From Diospyros lotus (lineage: Eukaryota > Streptophyta > Magnoliopsida > Ericales > Ebenaceae), in the NCBI RefSeq assembly GCF_014633365.1, contig NC_068344.1, forward strand, positions 11,051,669 through 11,115,668: 64,000 bases of DNA. The letters are read 5' to 3'. Below the pieces are notes generated by a model that made no database searches, was not told the origin of the DNA, and worked only from the letters and a program-made list of their open reading frames with translations. Numbering within the stretch: position 1 is the stretch's first letter; every line of letters starts with the position of its first letter. A program made the position numbers and the translations under genes. Below are positions 57,450 to 64,000 of the stretch, one piece after another.

Positions 57450-59400
57450 ACCCACCCCATGAAACATTTCTTGTCCTCAAGAAAAACAAAGTAGACTAGC
57501 TATCCTAGGGAACTGTGTGAGCAAATTAGGGAGATATTCCCATGTGTTGTGGTCGTTATGAAGATGAGACCACTTCACCAACACCTGAGTTATGGGGGTT
57601 CCATGCCTGTAAATGACCCTTTTATCTAGAACAACTGCGAGTTCTACCTAAGGCACATTGTTGCTTGTACCTTTGAGACAGACTTGCACTCACCTGTTGT
57701 CCTCCAACACCTCTCTTCAATAGCGACACATGAAACATCGGATGAATAAGGGAATTCTTTGGTAGCCGCAACTAATATGCCACCTTACCCAATATAGCCT
57801 CAATGGGAAAGGGGCCATAGTACTTGGGACTTAACTTGGACACTAGTTTTGTAGTCAATACCTGAATGTAGGTTGGCCTTAGTCTCAAATAGACCTCATC
57901 CCTTACTGCAAACTCCCTCTCGCTTCTTCCCTTATCAGCCTGTTGTTTCATTCTATTCTAAGCCATAGTTAAATCCCTCTTTAGCTGTCCCAAGATTTCC
58001 TACGTTTGTTGGAGATGATCTTCTACAGCTGCCACATTGATAGTCTCTTGAATAGCAAGAAGTGGGGGGGGGAGTGGGGGGGGGCGCCTTATACCCAAAC
58101 AGAGCTTTGAATGGTGACATCCTAATAGCAGTGTGGTGGCTAGAGTTGTATCACCACTAGGCTAGTGATAGCCACTTGTGCCAGCTCTTGGGGTGGTGGA
58201 AACATAAGCACCTTAGGTAGTTCTCCAAATACTGATTGACTCTCTTTGTTTGTCCATCAATTTGGGGGTGATAGGCTGATGACATGCTTAGCTTAGACCC
58301 AAGGGATTTTAGTAGAGCCTGTCACAATAGACTAGTGAATACCTTATCACAGTCAGAGATGATGGTTCTTGGAGTCCCATGTATCTTAACAACCTGATCA
58401 AGGAATACTCTAGCAACTTCCTGCGTGGTGTATGGGTGAGAAAGGCTCAAGAAGTGAGCAAACTTTGTGAACCTATCCACTACCACTAGTATGCAATCTT
58501 TCCCTTCCAATCTAAGTAGCCCTTCCACCAAACCCATTGACAAGCTCTCCCATGCTCGGCCTGGAATAGCTAAGGGTTGTAAAAATCTAGGGGTAGCTAC
58601 ATTATCATGCTTGCATCTCTTGCAAGTATCACATGCCATCACAAACTTAATCACAGCTTCCTTCAATTTAGGCCATAAGAAGAGTTGCTTTACCTTATGG
58701 TGTGTGTTTTGAATCTTCAAGTGTCCTCCTAGTGGGGACTCATGGAGGGTTTGGAGTATCCTTTGCTTGATGTCTTGTCTATCCCCAATCACTATTCTTC
58801 CTTTATATCGGATCACCCCATTCTTAAGCATGTATCCTGGTTTGCTAGTGGGGCTTAAGATCAATTGCTCTAGTAACCCTTTGATATGCTCATCAGAATC
58901 ATAATTGGTGGCCACCTCTTGGTACCAATCTGGTACCAAGGCAATTATGGCTACTACTTCTCCCTCCTGACTTCTAGACAAGGCATCAGCCACTACATTA
59001 TCTTTCATTTTCTTGTATTGTATAGTATAGTCAAGACCCATTAGCTTTGCCATACCCTTCTTTTGTAATTGAGTGTGTAGCTTCTGTTGAAGCAAAAATT
59101 TTAAACTTTGATGGTCAGTCGTGATCACAAATTGAGCCCCTTCTAAGTAGTGCCTCCACTTGTCCACTGCCATCAACACAGCTACAAACTCTTCCTCGTA
59201 AATAGTCAGCCCCACATGTCTAGGGGCTAAGGCTTGGCTGAGAAATGCTAGGGGCCTTTCTTCCTGCATTAATACTACCCCAATTCCAATCTCACAGGCA
59301 TCTATTTCCAGCACGTAAGTTTTGTTAAAGTTAGGTAGGCCGAACACCGGGGCCTCACTCATAGCCCTCTTGAGTTGTTCAAGGGCTGCTTCAGCCTAAG
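57450..59400 (-). pseudogene. RNase H and integrase of element M
   Basis: 58322-59362 is open for 346 residues. RNase [61 protein letters not shown]. Integrase zinc region: LGGHLKIQNTHHKVKQLFLW, ACDTCKRCKHDNVATPRFLQ. Core: MGLVEGLLRLEGKDCILVVV, RFTKFAHFLSLSHPYTTQEV. The rest (57450-58320) is the decayed C-terminus with a G-run at 58064-58084. Closest in the window to A and H. Confidence 0.87.
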
Positions 59401-59419
59401 CATCCCACTTGAAACCTTC

Positions 59420-59789
59420 TGTTAGGATTCCCATTAAACAAACGTATCAAAGGAGAAAGGAGGGGAAAAGGGGTGGGGGGGACCGCAAGGGGGGGGCAAC
59501 CAAGTAAAATGACCCAAGGCTAAAAAAAGTCACAAGTTAGTTAGAAGAGAATATTCTAGCATGTGGCTGGAACGAGTGGGAGGAGTAAGTATATAAGGGA
59601 GAAGAGAAGGAGAGAGAGGTGTGGAAAATTCTGTTAGAGAAGTCGTGGGAGAGAGAGGCCCTCTCGAATAGGCCTATTTGGTTTTTCTTTCATTGTTTTT
59701 GCTACATCCATTGTTGAAGCTACTGTAAGTGAGGAATTCCTACTGTTTTTGAGTGAAAGTTCAATCAATTTTTGAGAAGAGTTCTATCA
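59420..59789 (+). repeat. 5' LTR of element N
   Basis: TGTTAGGATTCCCATTAAAC to AGAGTTCTATCA. Contains AGTATATAAGGG (about 59587-59598) followed directly by a GA-rich run (59600-59623), the same TATA-plus-GA order as in J. Confidence 0.8.
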
Positions 59790-59791
59790 TT

Positions 59792-59803
59792 TGGTATCAG
59801 AGC
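59792..59803 (+). promoter_or_regulatory. Primer-binding site of element N
   Basis: TGGTATCAGAGC (initiator-Met tRNA), 2 bases after the LTR. Confidence 0.93.
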
Positions 59804-59811
59804 GCTGATTC

Positions 59812-61218
59812 ATGGGGATATTCGTTTCTGAGAGAGTGGGCGAGTTAGAGGGGAGGTTGGAGAATTATCAACAGCAGATAGAAGGACGAATGGAGGGATT
59901 GCAAGTCGGGTTGGATTCTATGAGGAATGAATTCCAGAAGGTGCATAACATAGAGAAGAACATGACGATGATGCTGGACCAATTCAACTTATTGATAGAG
60001 AAGTGAGAGTCGCAGGAGAAGGATAGGAAGGGGAAACGAGGAGAGGACAATGTACCCATGGGTTCTTCTTTTACCATGGACGAGACACCGGGGGTGAGAG
60101 AACGGGCCAGAGACGAAGGCGATGTGACCGAAGGCTTCGGAAGGCTAGAGACTAAGGGCCAGTGTTTGGAGATGCCCCTATTTGAGGGAGACGACCCTGA
60201 TGGGTGGATCTTTAGGGCGGAGCGTTACTTCGCTGTGAATCGTTTGGCCAACCCAGAGAAACTAGACTCGGCCGCGCTCTGTTTTGAAGGGGCCGTGCTC
60301 GCCTGGTTTCAATGGGAGCAAAGGCGACGGCGAGTGAGGAGTTGGGAGGAGCTCAAGGCGCTACTGGTAAGTCGATTCCGATCGACTCAAGAAGGCACAG
60401 CGGAGGAGAGGTTCCTCGCGCTTAGGCAGACCAGGTCCGTCAAGGACTATCGCCTCTACTTTGAAACGTTGGCTTCGTCCCTTGAAGAGCTGCCAGACGT
60501 GTTCCTTGAGGGTCACTTTATAAATGGCCTGAGGACGGACATCCGGGCGGAGATGAGGGTATTGCGGTCGAACGGATTGGAGCAAATGATGGAGTTGGCC
60601 CAACGGATTGAGGAGAGGAATCAGGTGGTCCGTGGGGGTTACTTGGGATCAAACCCAACTCAGGTATTAGCCCCTTCCATTCCGACAACCGACCTTCAGC
60701 CGAAGTGGGCGACAATCAGCACTGCCACCTCACATCGGCCATCAGCCGTAGGTAAGTGGAGCACTCCTCCTTTCAAGAAGTTGAGTGAGAGTGAGTTGCA
60801 GGCCAAACGGTCGAAGGGGTTATGTTTCCGTTGTGACGATAAGTATTCGGTGGGTCATAAATGCAAGAATAGGGAGCCTCAAGTAATGGTGATTTATGAG
60901 GAGGAAAGGGATGAGGAAGAAGAAGATGTGCAGGAGACTGAAACAAGGGATGAATCAGGGGAAGGGGGAGACCAGGTCAAATTAAGGGAGGTGGTGGAGC
61001 TATCCCTTAACTCGGTTGTGGGATTAACCCCTCCGCAAACCATGAAAGTAAAAGGGGAAGTGGGGGGCCAAAAGGTGGTGGTCTTAATTGATAGTGGGGC
61101 TTCCCATAACTTTATAGCAGCTGAATTAGTGCAGAATTTAGGGTTGACCAGGACAGACAAAAGGTTATGGGGTGATTATGGGGTCGGGTATGGCTGTTCA
61201 AGGGGCGGGGGTGTGTAA
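59812..61218 (+). pseudogene. Gag and protease of element N
   Basis: One frame from ATG 59812 with a single TGA at 60004-60006. N-terminal coiled-coil-like segment (SERVGELEGRLENYQQQIEG), then Gag core LEMPLFEGDDPDGWIFRAER, YFAVNRLANPEKLDSAALCF, LFETLASSLEELPD-type residues and FINGLRTDIRAEMRVLRSNG. The knuckle is CFRCDDKYSVGHKCKNRE (about 60826-60879), with an acidic linker DEEEEDVQETE. The protease site VVVLIDSGASHNFIAAELVQ has intact DSG. The frame then shifts near 61165-61175 into the reverse transcriptase frame. Confidence 0.9.
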
Positions 61219-62833
61219 GGGGGTGGTCTTAAGGCTACAGAATATGGAAATAGTGGAGGATTTTCTGCCATTGGAGCTAGGGAGTTCAGATGTGATCCTC
61301 GGAATGAAGTGGTTGGCTTCCTTAGGGGAGACACAAGTTGATTGGGGCTCATTGGTGATGAGATTTAAGGCAGGGGGAGCTACTGTGACACTACATAGGG
61401 ATCCCAACCTTAGTAAGACCTTGGTAACCTTGAAATCAATGATGAAGGCATTCAAGGAAAATGGGGAAGGGGTGTTACTTGAATTGGGCAGCTTGATTGT
61501 TGCTGAAAACAAGGCTAGAGGGGCAATTCCAGACAGCTTGCAGAAGCTGCTCATGGAGTTCAAACATGTGTTTGGGGAGCCGGGGGGTCTACCCCCGCAT
61601 CGAAAGCGAGACCATGTGATTACACTGCAATCAGGCGTACCACCGATGAATGTTCAACCTTATCGGTATCCCCACTTTCAAAAAAATGAGATCGAGAGGC
61701 TGGTTAAGGAGATGTTGGCAGCAGGGCTGATCCGGCCGAGTGTTAGTCCATTTTCCAGCCCGGTGTTGTTGGTTAAGAAGAAGGATGGTGGCTGGAGATT
61801 TTGCGTTGACTACCGAGCTTTAAACAAGGTAACAATTCCTGATAGATTTCTCATTCCAATTATTGAAGAATTGTTGGATGAATTGAATGGGGCTGCTATT
61901 TTTTCCAAGTTAGACTTAAAATCGGGATATCATCAAATACGAATCAGTCCTAAGGACATTCCTAAGACCGCTTTTCGCACACATGAAGGACATTATGAAT
62001 TTTTTGTTATACCGTTTGGGTTAACCAATGCCCCCGCTACATTTCAATCCTTGATGAATGAGATCTTTAAGGAACAACTGAGGCAATTTGTTTTGGTCTT
62101 TTTTTATGACATTTTGGTTTATAGCAAGGATATGGCTGAGCACAAGGAACATTTGAAGTGCGTTTTGGGGTTGTTAGCAGTGCATCAACTGTATGCCAAT
62201 GCAAAGAAGTGTCAATTTGGGCAGCGGAAGATTGAGTACTTGGGACACGTCATTTCTCACGAAGGGGTGGCTGCGGATGATTCAAAAATTAAGGCAGTCG
62301 TGGACTGGCCTAGTCCTAAGTCCTTACGGGAGCTTCGGGGATTCTTGGGCCTTGCGGGGTATTATAGGAGGTTTGTGAAGAATTATGGGAAGCTAGCATG
62401 GCCATTGACAGACCGCCTTCAGAAGGGGAATTTTTTTGGGGATGAATTTGCAGAACATGCCTTTCAATCTCTTAAAGGAGTGATGACCAAACTGCCGGTG
62501 TTGGCCTTACCAGATTTTTTCAAAGAGTTTGTGGTAGAAACTGATGCATTCGGGCATGGGTTGGGGGCTGTTTTGATGCAGGAGCAGCGACCTATAGCTT
62601 TTTTCAGTCATTCCCTAAATCCCAAAGGTCGACAAAGGTCTGTGTATGAGAGAGAGCTGATGGCCATGGTATTTGTGGTGAGGAAGTGGAGACATTATTT
62701 GATTGGGAGGAAATTTGTTATTCGGACAGATCAACGAAGCTTAAAGTTTTTAATGGAACAAAGGGAGATCAGTCCGGAGTGCCAAAAATGGGTCATGAAG
62801 TTGATGGGATATGAGTGTGAGATTCAGTACTGA
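61172..62833 (+). pseudogene. Protease end, reverse transcriptase and RNase H of element N
   Basis: A 553-codon open frame. [20 protein letters not shown] (protease end), [56 protein letters not shown] with intact catalytic Asp, then FVLVFFYDILVYSKD in which the first Asp of the DD pair is Tyr. Next come GHVISHEGVAADDSKIKAVV, GFLGLAGYYRRFVKNYGKL, then RNase H VVETDAFGHGLGAVLMQEQR and RKWRHYLIGRKFVIRTDQRS. It stops at 62831-62833, mid RNase H/integrase boundary. Confidence 0.92.
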
Positions 62834-64000
62834 CCCGGGTTGGAGAACCGGGCAGCAGATGCCCTTTCACGTCTCCAATCTTCCGTTTCATTATTGACTC
62901 TCATCGTTCCTTGAGTGGTGCAACTTGACCAACTTAAGAAGGAGGTGGAGGAGGATGTGCCACTCCAACTAATAGTTAAGGAGGTGAAGGCTGATCCCAC
63001 GCGAAAGCTAGGTTTTACCTTAGTGGATGGGCACTTGCTATTCAAAGGGAAGCTGTATCTACCTAAAGGCTCCACCTTGATTTTGTTAATATTGAAGGAG
63101 GGGCATGATGGTCGGATTGGAGGCCACTCCGGGTTCTCAAGACCTTTAAAAGGATCTCTTCGAACGTGTTTTGGGTGGGAATGAAGAGGGATATTCAACA
63201 GTATGTTCGACATTGCCCTGTGTGCCAACAAAATAAATACGAAGCATTATCACCTGGTGGGTTGCTGCAGCCGCTTCCAGTTCCAAGCCAAATCTAAGAG
63301 GATGTGTCTATGGATTTCATTGAAGGGCTGCCAAGGTCAGGGGGGAAAGATACAATATTGGTGGTGGTTGACCGGTTAAGCAAATATGGACATTTTCTTG
63401 CTGTAAAACATCCCTTCACAGCAGCAAGCATAGCAGGGATTTTTGTGAAGGAGGTTGTCAGGTTACATGGGGTTCCAAACTCAATTGTCTCCGATAGGGA
63501 TAAAATTTTTGTTAGTCACTTTTGGGAAGAGTTGTTTCGATTGCAGGGCACTAAATTGAACAGGAGCAGCTCCTACCACCCACAGTCCAATGGTCAAACG
63601 AAGGTCCTAAACCGCACGTTGGAGACTTATCTTCGCTGTTTCTGCTCGTCCAAACCTACAGCGTGGTGCAGCTGGTTGCCATGGGCTGAATATTGGTACA
63701 ATACTTCATTTCATACAGCCTCAAAATTAACTCCGTTCCAGATTGTATATGGGCGTGAACCTCCCCCATTATTGAGATTTGAGAGGGGTACTACAACAGT
63801 TTCAGCAATCGAACAGCAGCTGTTGGAGCGGGACTCCATTCTTGATGAATTGAAGTCCCAACTGTTGAAGGCTCAAGCTCGGATGAAAGAGTTAGCTGAT
63901 AAGAAGCGGCGAGATGTGCAATTTGATGTGGGAGATATGGTTTATGTAAAAATTCGGCCCTATCGACAAAAGAGATTGGCAAAGAGATTGAATGAGAAGT
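62834..64000 (+). pseudogene. Integrase of element N, partial
   Basis: Continues in frame after the stop (PGLENRAADALSRLQSS), stops again near 62912, then gives KKEVEEDVPLQLIVKEVKAD and HDGRIGGHSGF. It shifts near 63140 to [60 protein letters not shown] and [20 protein letters not shown]. The catalytic Glu position (QTE in J) is Lys. The core runs on to RRDVQFDVGDMVYVKIRPYR and off the window at 64000. Confidence 0.9.

Larger units (their letters stand above)
57124..59419 (-). mobile_element. Ty3 chromodomain element M, truncated by element N
   Basis: 3' LTR (57124-57445), Pol C-terminus, integrase and RNase H on the minus strand, ending near 59419 where the LTR of element N begins. The outer flank of the LTR is GATGA (57119-57123); the partner flank is outside the window. 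Inserted in copia L. Confidence 0.88.
59420..64000 (+). mobile_element. Ty3 element N, continuing past the right edge
   Basis: 5' LTR (59420-59789), primer site (59792-59803), gag, protease, reverse transcriptase, RNase H and most of integrase on the plus strand. It is among the better preserved Ty3 copies, with two long open frames (60058-61218 and 61172-62833). The 3' LTR lies outside. Same lineage as D and J. GC content of gag is higher than that of its surroundings. Confidence 0.92.

Noticed and set aside
1..64000. A previously undescribed multi-gene system such as a biosynthetic cluster or defence island
   Set aside because: Every long coding stretch outside the helicase is retroelement Gag, Pol or LINE sequence, and the remaining DNA is intron or nonautonomous repeats. 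No other gene set is present.

Overview
This window is plant nuclear DNA, most likely from a dicot with large, repeat-filled introns. The species cannot be named from the sequence. The evidence is one host gene with GT-AG introns, a helicase sequence closest to plant DExH-box proteins, plant-type LTR retrotransposons primed by initiator-Met tRNA, plant RTE and L1 LINEs, and hAT-like and Harbinger-like nonautonomous transposons. I found no bacterial-type genes, rRNA, tRNA or CRISPR.

Host gene. Ten plus-strand exons (20097-20251, 20343-20430, 32341-32586, 47005-47100, 47467-47655, 47764-47923, 48045-48175, 51223-51390, 51477-51749, 54767-54961) join in frame into 567 codons of a DEAH/DExH ATP-dependent RNA helicase of the DExH3/DExH5 (DHX36-like) subgroup. 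Motifs I (GETGCGKT), Ia (TQPRR), II (DEIH), III (SAT), IV and V are readable. The N-terminal exon(s) must lie left of position 1 and the half from motif VI onward must lie right of 64000, so the whole window is probably inside this gene. About 95 percent of the interval between first and last visible exon is intron.

1-19606, probably intron 1. This holds the end of a chromodomain Ty3 element (1-731), then an old RTE LINE remnant (1240-1413, 9860-10020, 18726-about 18873) broken by two LTR elements. The first is element B (1414-9859), which carries Ty3 element A (3047-8628), which carries a solo LTR (4572-4869). The second is copia Q (10021-18725), which carries a near-complete RTE LINE (12374-15672). 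An hAT-like element with an exact 8-bp target duplication follows (18882-19598).

20431-32340, an 11.9-kb intron. An outer copia (C, 20885-32022) holds a chain of truncated elements: D (Ty3), E (copia), G (nonautonomous), I (protease scrap), H (Ty3) and F (copia).

32587-47004, a 14.4-kb intron. An L1 LINE (from about 33471, ending about 44528) is split by nonautonomous element K (35281-38622, with a solo LTR inside) and Ty3 element J (38684-43919). Two related hAT-like elements follow.

48176-54766. This part holds four exons, a 1.36-kb foldback element, an L1 endonuclease fragment, a short long-TIR element and a K-family remnant.

54962-64000. Copia L is cut by Ty3 element M, which is cut by Ty3 element N running off the right edge.

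Every retroelement gene is broken by stops, frameshifts or truncation. The only gene likely to be functional is the helicase. I saw no sign of a new multi-gene system; the interest lies in the nesting order, the gag-only elements, the foldback and the tolerance of this gene for very large introns. Element boundaries supported by target-site duplications (TSDs) are reliable to the base. The others are approximate and marked so.
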